A stretch of 64,000 bases of DNA from Methylobacter luteus IMV-B-3098. GTDB taxonomy: Bacteria > Pseudomonadota > Gammaproteobacteria > Methylococcales > Methylomonadaceae. Shown one piece after another: positions 1 to 8,489 of the stretch. The notes below the pieces were generated by a model. That model had not been told where the DNA came from, made no database searches, and worked only from the letters and a program-made list of their open reading frames with translations. Each line of letters opens with the position of its first letter. Position 1 is the stretch's first letter. The stretch lies in NCBI RefSeq assembly GCF_000427625.1, contig NZ_KE386569.1, positions 2,656,789-2,720,788 of the forward strand. The letters are read 5' to 3'. A program made the translations under genes and the position numbers.

Positions 1-676
1 ACGGGTTGCGGCGCTGCTCCTGATCGAGCAGGTTCTGGCTGAGCCTGTCGCGCGAGATATCGACCAGCATCTGCTTGATGACTTCGAAATCGCCGATTTT
101 CTCGATCACGGCGCCGATGACTTTTTCCATGTGCGTGACCGGCGAGGACGCCATCGCAAACCGCCGCTGCAGCGCGCCAATCCATTTCTTGCCCGAGTAA
201 TGGTGATGCTGGATGATGCTGCAGTAGTCGTCGACGCCCATGATCCGGGAGGTTTCGACGGGCTGGTGGCGTTTGTAGTGCCGTTCCACGGCGGCGCTGT
301 CGCGCGGCAGGTTGTTTTCGTCGATATAGCAGTCCCGGTCGTAAGGCGCATCGATGAATTTGTAGCGTGCGCCGCGCCCGTCGCTCTGCACCATGACATG
401 GCAGATCTGGCTGAAAGGGCGCTGGTATTCGTAGACCAGATAACTGCTGGCGCGCGGCAGGTAATGATCGATGAAGCCTTTTTTGCTACCCGTGCTGCCG
501 ACGATGTTGCTGGGCCTCTCGCCCCAGAACAGCTGCATCAGGCGCAGAAAGGTCGTTTTGCCGGCGCCGTTGGTGCCGCTCAGGTTGGTGTGCCCGTCCA
601 CGTTCAGCAGCACGGTTTGCCCGGCCCAAAAGCTGTCTATCAGGACAATGCTTTTTAATTGATAGGTTGTCGACAT
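1..676 (-). CDS. SMC/RecN-like ATPase, N-terminal part (runs off window)
   Basis: Reading the minus strand from the ATG at 676 gives about 225 open codons that continue past the window edge. Near residue 35 there is a P-loop, GTNGAGKTT, preceded by a short beta-rich stretch (LKSIVLIDSFWAGQTVLL), the layout of the N-terminal half of an SMC/RecF/RecN-type ABC ATPase. A signature motif, Walker B and coiled coil would lie outside the window. The protein begins like large ATP-binding proteins that often sit in multi-gene DNA-repair or anti-phage operons, but I do not recognise the exact family and no partner gene is visible. All open frames on the plus strand here are shadows. Certain: open frame and Walker A. 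Inferred: SMC-like identity. Confidence 0.7.
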   Translation of the reverse strand, partial: MSTTYQLKSIVLIDSFWAGQTVLLNVDGHTNLSGTNGAGKTTFLRLMQLFWGERPSNIVGSTGSKKGFIDHYLPRASSYLVYEYQRPFSQICHVMVQSDGRGARYKFIDAPYDRDCYIDENNLPRDSAAVERHYKRHQPVETSRIMGVDDYCSIIQHHHYSGKKWIGALQRRFAMASSPVTHMEKVIGAVIEKIGDFEVIKQMLVDISRDRLSQNLLDQEQRRNP

Positions 677-974
677 CGGTTTCCTTGAATTCTTGAGGTG
701 TAGCTGGCCGATAAATAAGTAGGAAATAAACAACGCGGGTCTGAGAAGATGCGCTCGTCTGGCTTCGGCCAATAGCGGATGTTGTCTTAATGGTGGTGCT
801 ATTTTACCATTTCCGGTGCCCACATGAATCTCGGATTTAAGCGCGGAGGTTGATTGGAGTGAGTGGAACTGCGGGGCCGGACGCGAGTCTTTGATGTATA
901 GGCCCTTAAAAAAGGCGGGGGCCTGATGCCTGCGAGCCGATCAAAATTGCGATGCTTTATTGGAGGAGTGCACC
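677..974. other. intergenic spacer between divergent genes
   Basis: About 300 bases separate the divergent ATPase and rof genes. No open frame here looks coding. A degenerate piece of the window's recurrent non-coding repeat (ggccaatagcgg, near 768-780) is present. A strong Shine-Dalgarno, GGAGGAG, lies just before the rof ATG. Confidence 0.5.
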
Positions 975-1262
975 ATGAGCGAAAACATAATACCCTGTGA
1001 TCTGCATGATTATATCGAAGTGGCCTGCCTATACGGCTATGAGGTCAAGCTGAAGCTTAAGGATGATCAGGTCCTGACCGGCAAGGCGATCAATGTGGTG
1101 ACATCCGGGGACAAACATGAATATCTGGTTATCGATAACGGGCAGAAGCAACAAGTGGACCTGACCCAGCTGGAGTACATGCATGTGCTGACACCCGATG
1201 CCAAATTCCACGATATCTCATTCGTGGAAATGCCAAAAAACGGCCAATTCACGGCTCATTGA
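975..1262 (+). CDS. rof: Rof-like Rho-binding antiterminator
   Basis: The 95-aa protein matches the Rof (YaeO) family in length and in its core: an N-terminal 'IPCDLHDYIEVACLYG' segment followed by a small Sm-like beta barrel (VKLKLKDDQVLTGKA, YLVIDNGQKQQVDLTQL). In E. coli, Rof binds Rho and blocks its RNA loading, reducing Rho-dependent termination. The ATG at 975 is chosen over an upstream TTG at 960 because GGAGGAG (962-968) is correctly spaced before it. The gene appears monocistronic, followed convergently by an aldo/keto reductase. The C-terminal 15 residues are not conserved in the family. The family call is good; function in this organism is inferred. Confidence 0.8.
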   Translation: MSENIIPCDLHDYIEVACLYGYEVKLKLKDDQVLTGKAINVVTSGDKHEYLVIDNGQKQQVDLTQLEYMHVLTPDAKFHDISFVEMPKNGQFTAH

Positions 1263-1323
1263 TCCGTCTTTGCGCATCAATGAGCCAAAAAAGCAAGGCA
1301 TCTCAGGCCTGCCGCCCCATAGT

Positions 1324-2190
1324 TCAAAACGCGATATTCTCGATCAGATCCATATCGTCCTCCTTGAGCTCGAAGTCATAAACTTCCAGATCCTCTTCCA
1401 TGTGACGCTGGCTGGTCGATCCGGTCAGCGGAATCATGCCCAGTTGCAAGGCGAACCGGAACACAACTTGAGGAACTGAGCAGCTCAGCCGTTCCGCGAT
1501 CCGATGCACCGTAGGCTGACTTAACTCGGTCACGTTGGCCGTCAGCAGCGAGAAGCCCTGATAGCGTATGTCATGGGCATGGCAAAGCTCGCGAATCCTG
1601 ACATCCCATTTGGTGCGCGCAAAGCACCGGTTCTGCACGAATGCCGGCATGATCTCGGCCTTGTCGATGAGCAGCTTCAATTGGTCGTAGCCGACATTGG
1701 AAACGCCGATCAGCTTTACGGAGCCTGCTTTCTGTAGCGTCTGCATGGTCCGCCACACTTCCCAGTCGGCCGCGCTCAGGCCCTGGTTCACGGACGGTCC
1801 GTGCAGCAGGTACGAATCCAGATAGGTCGTGTTCAGATGCGCCAGCGAGCTTTCAAACGATTGCAAGACCTGCGTGCTGTAGTCCGCTTTCGGATCATAG
1901 GGGAGGCGGTGGTCCTGGCTGTTCACGTAGGTGAATTTTGATTGCAGGAACAGATCGCTGCGGTCCAGGCCCTTTTCCAGCAGAGCCCGCTGGATACCTT
2001 CGCCCACGCCGGCTTCGTAATAGTGCATGCGCTGGTTGGCCGTATCGATCCCTAAAAAGCCCGAGGCGATGGCCTGTTGCACTAATGTCTCGGTTTGAGC
2101 CTCTTTCCAGGCCGTTCCGTACAGAAAAGTCGGAACCCTGACACCTCTATGCTTGACAACACGGTTGATCTTACGGGAAGTATCTGACAT
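1324..2190 (-). CDS. aldo/keto reductase
   Basis: A 288-aa NAD(P)H-dependent aldo/keto reductase with a TIM-barrel layout. The family's catalytic tetrad can be placed: Asp49 (GIDTAN), Tyr57 or Tyr58 (MHYYEAG), Lys85 (LQSKFTY) and His130 (DSYLLHGPS). The C-terminal part keeps the usual 'LIGVSN' strand and the 'GMIPLTGST' cofactor-binding segment. The start is well supported by AGGAGG a few bases upstream of the ATG at 2190. It probably reduces aldehydes or ketones, but the substrate cannot be read from sequence. The fructose-6-phosphate aldolase gene lies upstream on the same strand, about 95 bases away, so the two may be co-transcribed. Confidence 0.88.
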   Translation of the reverse strand: MSDTSRKINRVVKHRGVRVPTFLYGTAWKEAQTETLVQQAIASGFLGIDTANQRMHYYEAGVGEGIQRALLEKGLDRSDLFLQSKFTYVNSQDHRLPYDPKADYSTQVLQSFESSLAHLNTTYLDSYLLHGPSVNQGLSAADWEVWRTMQTLQKAGSVKLIGVSNVGYDQLKLLIDKAEIMPAFVQNRCFARTKWDVRIRELCHAHDIRYQGFSLLTANVTELSQPTVHRIAERLSCSVPQVVFRFALQLGMIPLTGSTSQRHMEEDLEVYDFELKEDDMDLIENIAF

Positions 2191-2284
2191 GCCGGCCTCC
2201 TGATGTTTTACGGGCTAATTCAAAGACTCGATAGTAACAAAGAACGTCGGCCATGTCAGGAGTTCCTGGTCAGGGCCTTAAAAC

Positions 2285-2959
2285 TTAGCTTTCGAATGAC
2301 AACTTGCTGCCGAACACCGCCTGCCAGTCCTGCGTAAACTGGTCCACGGCCGGCTGGACCGCCGGATGGGCAAACATCTGCGCCGCGACATCGACCGGCA
2401 GCGTAATCGCGGCAACGCCCGCTTTCAAAACGTCCACGACCTGCCGGGTGTTCTTGAAACTGGCCGGCAGGATTTTGCTGTCCAGGCCATGCCGGTCGAG
2501 CAGCAGTTGCAAATCAGCCACGGCACCTGCGCCATCGGCGCCCATCGCATCGATGCGGTTGACATAAGGCGCGAGGTAATCGGCCCCGCACAAGGCCGCC
2601 AGAAAGCCTTGCTGCGCGCTGTAAATCGCTGTCGCCAGCACGGGGATGTTGTCGGCTTTCATCTTTCTGATCGCAGCCAGCCCTATCTCCGTGGCCGGCA
2701 CTTTCACGACTACATCATAGGGCAGCTCATGAATTCGTGCGGCTTCCGCGACCATGTCGTCAACCGTCTGGCTGACCACCTGGACATGAAACCGGGCATA
2801 GGGGCCGATGATCGCCGACACGGCGGGCAACAGCTGACTCAGGCCCGTGCCCGCCTTGGCCAGGATCGACGGGTTTGTGGTAATGCCTTTTACAGGCAGG
2901 CAGGCATTAAAGCGCGCCACTTGTTCGACATCGGCCGTATCAAGGTATAACTCAATCAT
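2285..2959 (-). CDS. fsa: fructose-6-phosphate aldolase / short transaldolase
   Basis: A 224-aa protein of the FSA/TalC short-transaldolase family. It opens with IELYLDTADVEQV and KGITTNPSILAKAG and carries the Schiff-base lysine in 'DVVVKVPATEIG', followed by the conserved 'ATAIYSAQQGFLA' and 'YVNRIDAMG' segments. Members cleave or form fructose 6-phosphate from dihydroxyacetone and glyceraldehyde 3-phosphate, or act as transaldolase; in methylotrophs such enzymes fit sugar-phosphate rearrangement after the RuMP cycle. An in-frame ATG three codons upstream (2968) is possible. I prefer 2959 because family proteins start at M-x-L-Y-L-D-T and AGGA is better spaced for it. FSA versus transaldolase activity cannot be settled here. 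Confidence 0.85.
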   Translation of the reverse strand: MIELYLDTADVEQVARFNACLPVKGITTNPSILAKAGTGLSQLLPAVSAIIGPYARFHVQVVSQTVDDMVAEAARIHELPYDVVVKVPATEIGLAAIRKMKADNIPVLATAIYSAQQGFLAALCGADYLAPYVNRIDAMGADGAGAVADLQLLLDRHGLDSKILPASFKNTRQVVDVLKAGVAAITLPVDVAAQMFAHPAVQPAVDQFTQDWQAVFGSKLSFES

Positions 2960-3273
2960 TTTTTTCATATCCTAATTCAAATAGGCGGGAATTCTAACGG
3001 ACGCTAATCCGGAATGGAAAACTCTTGATCTGTAGATTCTTGTTTTGCCCTGAAAATCCGGCAAAACCGAAACACAGCATCCGAAAATTACCTAATAGTT
3101 GATTTCCGGCAGGCGATTTTAACGGTCAGCATGACCTGTAACTTCAAAAATTGACAAAATATTTCAACGACAGTGTCCGGCTGCTTCATAACTGATGGCA
3201 ACTGGCTTTGCGGCAGTCCTTGTCGATAAGTAAACATATGAAAATCAACAATTAAGCTTGCCTTAACACAATC

Positions 3274-3307
3274 TTTAAGGTTAATTTAAGGTTCGTGAAG
3301 TTAGAAT
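3274..3307 (+). promoter_or_regulatory. PmrA/QseB-type box with -10 element
   Basis: Two TTTAAG half-sites (3274-3279 and 3285-3290) are separated by five bases, matching the (C/T)TTAA(G/T)-N5-(C/T)TTAA(G/T) pattern bound by PmrA/BasR and QseB response regulators. The full TTTAAGGTT unit repeats with 11-bp phasing. A -10-like TAGAAT follows at 3302-3307, placing the box over the -35 region as in known PmrA promoters. The rest of the 2969-3337 spacer is AT-rich and otherwise featureless. No PmrAB-type two-component pair lies in the window. Confidence 0.5.
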
Positions 3308-3337
3308 CGAATTGTCTAAATAAAAAAGCACTACTTT

Positions 3338-3844
3338 ATGAATAAAATCATACGAGTTGTTTCTATTTTTGTTCTATGCAGTTATTTTACTCAGCCATTA
3401 TCAATCGCTGAGGCCTCTGAACGCCGCGTAACTACTGCCGTTTCCAAACACAAGACGGCAAAAGTTCACAAGACGAGGCACACTATAGAGCCCTCAAGAA
3501 AAGCCAAACGCAGCATGGTTTCGTGGTATGGCGCCGATTTCCACGGCAAAAGAACCGCCAGCGGCCAACGGTTCGATATGTACGCCATGACCGCCGCTCA
3601 CAAGACGCTGCCTCTTTTATCCTATGCCAAAGTCACCAATCCCAGGAATAATCGTACCGTGATCGTGCGCATCAATGACAGAGGCTCTTTCCCAGGCAAA
3701 AGAGAAATGGACCTGTCCTATGCCGCCGCCAAAAAGCTCGGCATTCAAAACCAGGGTGTAGGCTCTGTGGTTATTACGCCGATAAGTCGTTCTCAAGCCC
3801 TGGCGGAAATGGGTCATGACGGGAAAACAGGCAGAAGCAGTTAA
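3338..3844 (+). CDS. rlpA: RlpA-like double-psi beta-barrel protein, secreted
   Basis: A 168-aa protein with an N-terminal signal peptide (hydrophobic core about residues 5-25, likely cut after SIAEA) and a basic linker (residues 30-60). The RlpA-like double-psi beta-barrel domain then spans residues 60-150: MVSWYGADFHGKRTASGQRF, then MTAAHKTLP, VTNPRNNRTVIVRINDRGSF and DLSYAAAKKLG. RlpA-family proteins act on septal peptidoglycan, and the NDRGSF/DLSYAA core is the conserved catalytic region of the lytic transglycosylase fold. There is no SPOR domain and no lipobox cysteine, so this is a short soluble periplasmic form. A probable PmrA-type box sits in its promoter, suggesting envelope-stress control. 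No clear Shine-Dalgarno precedes the ATG. Confidence 0.82.
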   Translation: MNKIIRVVSIFVLCSYFTQPLSIAEASERRVTTAVSKHKTAKVHKTRHTIEPSRKAKRSMVSWYGADFHGKRTASGQRFDMYAMTAAHKTLPLLSYAKVTNPRNNRTVIVRINDRGSFPGKREMDLSYAAAKKLGIQNQGVGSVVITPISRSQALAEMGHDGKTGRSS

Positions 3845-4384
3845 TGCCTGGTGGCTCCATTTAATTCTGTAGATCACAAAATACTCAGTTAGTCCCAATA
3901 ACAACAGTTCCGATATGCGGACAGGGTTTTTTCAGGTGAATAGCCCGTATTCCACAGCTGACGGCCCCAGGCTTTACGGTTGTGCTGTAGATCGGCTGTC
4001 CGGTTTTTGGCCGTTAGCGACAGTTCGAATCTGACATTATCTGCCGGATCAGACTTGAGCCACCAACCGATAGTTTTCAAACCAAAGCTGATGCCTTGTA
4101 TTTCACGTTGGGGTACTGTATGGAACTGTGGAAAGAATGGCTGTTTTCAATTCAACGGGTATAGTGATAGAGACGTAACAGGATACGGGGGGAAAGTTTG
4201 CTGACTCTTTGGCTTCCGATATCTTTCCATGCTGTGACAACAGATATGCCTCTTACGGCTCAACTGACACTTCATCCTTAGTTATCACCAATGAAATCTT
4301 CGCGAATATGCGGGCAGGTTTCCAGGGCTATAACACCCGGATGAGAAGCATCCTGGCGCCTGCTTCTCATCCGAAGAATTCATA
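3845..4384. other. gene-poor spacer
   Basis: No gene is supported here. A minus-strand open stretch (about 78 codons, ending at 3889) has protein-like composition but no good start and matches nothing I recognise; it could be a gene remnant. A strong hairpin lies at the right end and is listed separately. Confidence 0.4.
4338..4373. repeat. perfect 12-bp inverted repeat
   Basis: CGGATGAGAAGC at 4338-4349 pairs perfectly with GCTTCTCATCCG at 4362-4373 around a 12-base loop. There is no T-run on either side, so it is not a canonical intrinsic terminator. It could be an RNA structure or a palindromic intergenic repeat. Confidence 0.55.
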
Positions 4385-4420
4385 AAACCTGTGTGAGACA
4401 TCAATTAAACCTGTATGATA
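4385..4420 (+). promoter_or_regulatory. 22-bp-phased direct repeat upstream of periplasmic protein gene
   Basis: AAACCTGTGTGAGA (4385-4398) and AAACCTGTATGATA (4407-4420) match at 12 of 14 positions and start exactly 22 bp apart, two turns of the helix. They lie 80-115 bases before the next start codon. This is the geometry of tandem activator sites; the regulator is unknown. Confidence 0.4.
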
Positions 4421-4498
4421 GGGTTTGGAAAGTATTTACTTTTCAATTATTTATCTCCGGGCTCTGTCCGGCAATCACATCGAAGGTTTTAAAATATA

Positions 4499-4852
4499 AT
4501 GAATATCATCAAAAAGATGGCGCTGACTTTCATCATGACGATTTTTCTAGGCGCAAATAGCGTGATAGCTTTCGCCGAAGAAGCAACTAATAGCTCTGCG
4601 GCAAGCATCAATGAGACTATTGAGCATGTTGAAAAAGGGTTAGCCGAGGTAAACAAAAGCGATTTTTCCGCCGCCTATTTGCATTTGAAAGCAGCACGTC
4701 TATCTTCCGAGAACATTACCGGTGATGAAGCTATCGTAAAAGAAGCCAATGGAAGCGTCATTCAAGGGCAAATACAAGCCAAATCCGGCAATGTCCAAAA
4801 ATCAGCTGATTTATTAAATAAGGCATTGAAGTTGTATAAATCCTTATTATAA
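4499..4852 (+). CDS. small periplasmic helical protein
   Basis: A 117-aa protein with a clear Sec signal peptide (MNIIKKMALTFIMTIFLGAN, likely cleaved after VIAFA). The mature part is about 90 residues and all-helical by pattern: two TPR-like amphipathic helical pairs, with 'SDFSAAYLHLKAARLSSE' and 'GNVQKSADLLNKALKLYKSL'. It resembles the small helical periplasmic metal-binding (SmbP-like) group in size and architecture but lacks that group's histidine richness, so I leave the function open. AAGG sits about 10 bases before the ATG. A pair of phased direct repeats lies upstream and a terminator-like structure follows, so it is probably an independently regulated single gene. Confidence 0.7.
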   Translation: MNIIKKMALTFIMTIFLGANSVIAFAEEATNSSAASINETIEHVEKGLAEVNKSDFSAAYLHLKAARLSSENITGDEAIVKEANGSVIQGQIQAKSGNVQKSADLLNKALKLYKSLL

Positions 4853-4863
4853 GAAAAGTAAGA

Positions 4864-4913
4864 ATGCCTCTGGACTGAAATACCTGAGGGCCAGGTCTGG
4901 TTTGGGGGCATTT
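4864..4913 (+). terminator. probable transcription terminator
   Basis: AATGCC at 4864-4869 pairs with GGCATT at its right end, with an inner ACCTG-N5-CAGGT hairpin, followed by a T-rich stretch (ttttattt). It lies directly after the stop codon of the small periplasmic protein. The stem is imperfect. Confidence 0.45.
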
Positions 4914-4989
4914 TATTTCATCAAGCACTTTCACTGACCTCCGTTCCGGTTAGAATAACCTCTCCTGCCCATTTCACGAGGTTATTATC

Positions 4990-6078
4990 ATGTCTGAAGC
5001 CTTAACGATTTTGTCCCCTGTCAAACTCGGCCCCTATGAGTTACCCAACCGTCTGGCGATGGCGCCGTTGACGCGTTGCCGCGCCAGCAGCGACGGGATT
5101 CCCAATGAGTTAATGGTGGAATATTATCGGCAGCGCGCCGACGCCGGTCTGATCATTAGCGAAGCCACGCCGGTTTCGCCGCAAGGCAAGGGATACCCGT
5201 ACACGCCCGGTATTTATAACGATGCCCAGATTCAGGGCTGGCAGGCCATTACCTCGGCCGTGCATGAGAAGGGCGGGCGCATTTTTTTGCAACTGTGGCA
5301 TGTCGGCCGCATTTCTCATCCCTTATTGCAACCGGAAGGTGCATTACCTGTCGCGCCATCGGCGCTGAAGCCGGCAGGGCAAGTCCTTACCGAGCAGGGT
5401 ATGCGTGATTTTGTCACGCCGCGCGCGCTTGAGTTGGCGGAGATTCCAATGGTTGTCGAACAATACCGGCATGCCGCCGATTGTGCCCGGCAGGCCGGAT
5501 TCGACGGCGTGGAAATCCATGGCGCCAACGGTTATCTGCTCGACCAGTTCCTGCGCGACGGCACGAACCGGCGCACCGATACTTATGGCGGCTCCATCGC
5601 CAACCGCGCGCGCCTGTTGTTTGAAGTGATTGAAGCCGTCTCATCGGTCTGGGGCAGCGATAAAGTCGGCGTGCGCCTGTCGCCGCTGCAACCGTTCAAC
5701 GATATACGCGAAAGTGACCCCAAAGCCACTTTCGGCTATGTGGTCGAGCAGCTCAACCGTTTCAATCTGGCTTACCTGCACATCACGGAGATGGGCAAGG
5801 AAATGCCCGGCGCGGCAGGCCCCGCGTTTAATATCGAGGATTTAAGACAGTTATATCACGGCACCTATATAACCAACGCTGGTTACACGGCCGAGACGGC
5901 GACGGCGGCGATTGCCGAAAACCGCGCCGACTTGATCGCTTTTGGCAAACTATTCATCGCCAATCCTGATCTGCCTGAGCGCTTCGCCAGAAACGCGCCG
6001 CTGAACGAACCCGATGCCAGCACGTTTTATCAGGGCGGGGCGCAAGGTTATATCGACTATCCGGCTCTGGCCGATTAA
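4990..6078 (+). CDS. nemA: Old Yellow Enzyme family alkene/N-ethylmaleimide reductase
   Basis: A 362-aa FMN-dependent ene-reductase of the NemA class, normal family length. Family markers in order: 'LGPYELPNRLAMAPLTRCRA' (FMN-binding N-terminus), 'ISEATPVSPQGKGYPYTPGI', 'FLQLWHVGRISHP', the substrate-binding pair 'EIHGANGYLLDQFLRDGTN' (His and Asn), 'DTYGGSIANRARLL', 'VGVRLSP' and the C-terminal phosphate-binding 'LIAFGKLFIANPDLPERF'. These enzymes reduce activated double bonds (maleimides, enones, nitro compounds) with NAD(P)H and act in electrophile detoxification. GAGG before the ATG supports the start. Monocistronic by spacing; no adjacent NemR repressor is seen. Confidence 0.92.
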   Translation: MSEALTILSPVKLGPYELPNRLAMAPLTRCRASSDGIPNELMVEYYRQRADAGLIISEATPVSPQGKGYPYTPGIYNDAQIQGWQAITSAVHEKGGRIFLQLWHVGRISHPLLQPEGALPVAPSALKPAGQVLTEQGMRDFVTPRALELAEIPMVVEQYRHAADCARQAGFDGVEIHGANGYLLDQFLRDGTNRRTDTYGGSIANRARLLFEVIEAVSSVWGSDKVGVRLSPLQPFNDIRESDPKATFGYVVEQLNRFNLAYLHITEMGKEMPGAAGPAFNIEDLRQLYHGTYITNAGYTAETATAAIAENRADLIAFGKLFIANPDLPERFARNAPLNEPDASTFYQGGAQGYIDYPALAD

Positions 6079-6804
6079 AGATTGTGGCGCGCTGTTGTCT
6101 CAGTAGCGGTGGAGCAGGACGCTGATTGATAGATCAGTATTTATCCCTGGATTTGAATGGAGATCAGGTTGCGTCGCGGCATTAATGGTTACCGGGGTGC
6201 GGCAACGGACCAGGCTCAGCTTGAGGTCGTTTTTCATTGACAATATGGAACACGCTGGATATTATCCGGGAAAGTCTAACAGCCCACTGATAATTTTAGT
6301 TGAAGGCCATAAAATTGAATGCTAGGAAGATTAATTGTGCTTCTATTGGCGTCGCGCCGAGCCGCTTTGTCGCACTGGGTTCCTGGCTTGCCCCCAAATC
6401 ACCCGGCACAATTAATACATTAGCCGCATTCCCTATTCTCCGGGTACTTCATGCGCCGGCCTTTACCCGCTTGATTTTTTCCATTCATTTTTATTTTTTC
6501 CTCTCAAGCGTTTGTTTATGCAATAAAGCTGGAGCATACACTGATTTTCCGTACCATTCCGGTACGGGATGAAATTGTCGTTATGCGGTTACTCCTTTTC
6601 TTCATGCCGGTTACATTGACATTCTTCTTAATGGCTTTTTTGCTGTTTCAACGCTTTGATATCCTCAAGCGGTGGCCCATCGGCTATTTTGATCTGAAGT
6701 TGAAAAATGGATTCGGTGACATGTTTTCCGGCCGCTTCCATGCTGCACCCTGCTTAGTTTTTTATTAAAAATCCTTCTCTATTGACCTTAAAAATTTGCC
6801 ACCT
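6079..6804. other. intergenic region upstream of the Ter cluster
   Basis: About 725 bases without a supported gene. Short open frames (for example 6583-6768, a hydrophobic 61-aa frame) lack ribosome-binding sites and recognisable content. A perfect 7-bp hairpin, CCGTACC-ATTCC-GGTACGG, lies at 6549-6567. The promoter for the Ter operon probably lies between it and 6804, but no clear -35/-10 pair stands out. Confidence 0.4.
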
Positions 6805-7830
6805 ATGCGTTATTTTCATCTTTCTATTTTTTTCACAATCGTTTGCCTGATTGCCGCATTTATTTTTGGCGGTCTCGAAGGCGCTGTTTTAGCGCTGATA
6901 CTAGGCGTGCTGGAAGTCAGCCTGTCTTTTGATAATGCCGTCGTCAACGCCTCGGTTTTGAAACGTATGTCGCCTGTCTGGCAGCAGCGTTTTCTAACCT
7001 GGGGGATTATCGTCGCCGTGTTCGGCATGCGGCTGCTGTTCCCGATTCTGATCGTCGCATTCGCGACCGGCCTGGACTTGTCGTCGGTCACCGATATGGC
7101 GCTTGGTGAGCCCGAACAATACGCAAAGCATTTACAGGAGGCGCACACCTTTATCGCCGCTTTCGGTGGCACTTTTCTGCTGTTGGTGGCTTTCTCGTTT
7201 CTGTTTGATGAAGCGCGCGATATTTACTGGCTGGGCAGGCTTGAGCAAAAGGTACAGGCACTTGGAAAGATCGATGCAGTCGCCAGTACGCTTTCATTGA
7301 TGCTGTTACTGATTACCTATACGTTTGTTGAAGAACCGCATAAGCATGATGTCTTGTTCGGCGGCGTCTGGGGCATTTTCCTGTACGGGCTGGTCAGCAG
7401 TCTGGACCGGTTTTTCCAGGTCGAGTCGGAAGATGAAGATGCGGCGGTCATGGATACCATAAAACAGGGCGGCGTCATGGCGTTTCTGTACCTTGAACTC
7501 CTGGATGCCTCTTTTTCCTTTGACGGCGTGATCGGCGCCTTCGCGATTACCCGCGATATCGTGATCATCATGCTGGGTCTGGGCATTGGCGCCATGTTCG
7601 TTCGGTCATTGACCGTGTTTCTGGTCAACAAGGGCACGCTTGATGAATATGTGTTTCTGGAGCATGGCGCCCATTACGCGATAGGGGCTTTGGCGCTCAT
7701 TATGTTAATCAGCACCCATACGCCGATTCCGGAGGTTTTCACCGGGTTGATCGGCGCGGCATTCATTGCTTTGTCCGTTTTATCCTCAATTCGCTTCAAG
7801 AAAAAAGAAGAGGCGAATTCTTCTTCATAA
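6805..7830 (+). CDS. DUF475 (TerC-like) multi-pass membrane protein
   Basis: A 341-aa integral membrane protein with about eight hydrophobic segments. The DUF475 family belongs to the wider TerC-like transporter group, and two acidic membrane motifs typical of that group can be seen: 'LEVSLSFDNAVVNA' near residue 35 and 'LLDASFSFDGVIGAF' near residue 230, whose aspartates probably bind a metal. It ends in a basic tail. TerC-like proteins are associated with metal export and metalation and co-occur with TerD proteins, as here (TerD begins 21 bases downstream). The ATG at 6805 is preferred over a TTG at 6796, though neither has a good Shine-Dalgarno. Transported ion unknown. Confidence 0.85.
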   Translation: MRYFHLSIFFTIVCLIAAFIFGGLEGAVLALILGVLEVSLSFDNAVVNASVLKRMSPVWQQRFLTWGIIVAVFGMRLLFPILIVAFATGLDLSSVTDMALGEPEQYAKHLQEAHTFIAAFGGTFLLLVAFSFLFDEARDIYWLGRLEQKVQALGKIDAVASTLSLMLLLITYTFVEEPHKHDVLFGGVWGIFLYGLVSSLDRFFQVESEDEDAAVMDTIKQGGVMAFLYLELLDASFSFDGVIGAFAITRDIVIIMLGLGIGAMFVRSLTVFLVNKGTLDEYVFLEHGAHYAIGALALIMLISTHTPIPEVFTGLIGAAFIALSVLSSIRFKKKEEANSSS

Positions 7831-7851
7831 CGCACTACAGGAGAATATGCG

Positions 7852-8427
7852 ATGGCTATTTCACTGAGCAAAGGCGGCAACATCAGCTTAAGCAAAACCG
7901 ATCCGCAATTGAAAAACATGCTGGTCGGCTTAAGTTGGGATATCAGATCAACCGATGGTTCGGATTTCGATCTCGACGCCAGTGTCTTCATGGTTAAGGA
8001 CGATAACAAGGTCCGGGGCGATCACGACTTTATTTTTTACAATCAGCTCAAGTCGACCTGCGGCTCTGTCGAGCATACCGGCGATAACCGTACCGGCGCG
8101 GGCGATGGCGATGACGAGGTGATCAAAGTCATCCTGGATAAAGTGCCGCAGGACATTACCAAAATCGTCGTGGCCGTTACCATTCATGACGCCGATTCAA
8201 GACGCCAAAATTTTGGCCAGGTACATAATGCCGCGATCCGTCTGGTCAATCAGGATACCAATAATGAAGTGACTCGTTTCGATTTGAGCGAGGATGCCTC
8301 TATCGAAACCGCTATGATCTTCGGTGAAATTTACCGGCACAACAACGAATGGAAGTTCAGAGCCGTCGGTCAAGGCTATGCCGGCGGCTTAAAAGCGCTG
8401 GCTATCCAACACGGTATTCAGCTTTAA
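7852..8427 (+). CDS. terD: TerD family protein (first copy)
   Basis: A 191-aa TerD-domain protein, full family length. It has the standard opening '[15 protein letters not shown]', the GLSWD strand, the acidic metal-binding run '[10 protein letters not shown]', '[15 protein letters not shown]' and the C-terminal '[20 protein letters not shown]'. TerD domains bind calcium through these aspartates and are cytoplasmic or membrane-peripheral. AGGAG precedes the ATG. It follows the DUF475 gene at operon spacing and precedes a close paralogue with the same length and the same C-terminal signature. Role inferred from the family: metal-dependent stress response rather than a proven tellurite function. 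Confidence 0.93.
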   Translation: MAISLSKGGNISLSKTDPQLKNMLVGLSWDIRSTDGSDFDLDASVFMVKDDNKVRGDHDFIFYNQLKSTCGSVEHTGDNRTGAGDGDDEVIKVILDKVPQDITKIVVAVTIHDADSRRQNFGQVHNAAIRLVNQDTNNEVTRFDLSEDASIETAMIFGEIYRHNNEWKFRAVGQGYAGGLKALAIQHGIQL

Positions 8428-8489
8428 ATCTATTTCAGAGTGTTCCAAAGAGCAGATAACTACAACAACATTAAAAAAAGGAGACTATC

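Noticed and set aside
131-658. Long plus-strand open frame over the left-edge gene
   Set aside because: It is the antisense shadow of a minus-strand gene with a clear Walker A motif; its own translation has no family features.
899-930. AGGCCC/GGGCCT stem before rof
   Set aside because: Only six base pairs and no T-run; not enough for a terminator or riboswitch call.
3889-4123. Minus-strand open stretch of about 78 codons
   Set aside because: No good start or ribosome-binding site and no recognised family; it may be a remnant, but there is too little to call.
6300-6768. Two short plus frames (90 and 61 codons) before the DUF475 gene
   Set aside because: No ribosome-binding site and no recognisable similarity; the hydrophobic content of the second is not enough.
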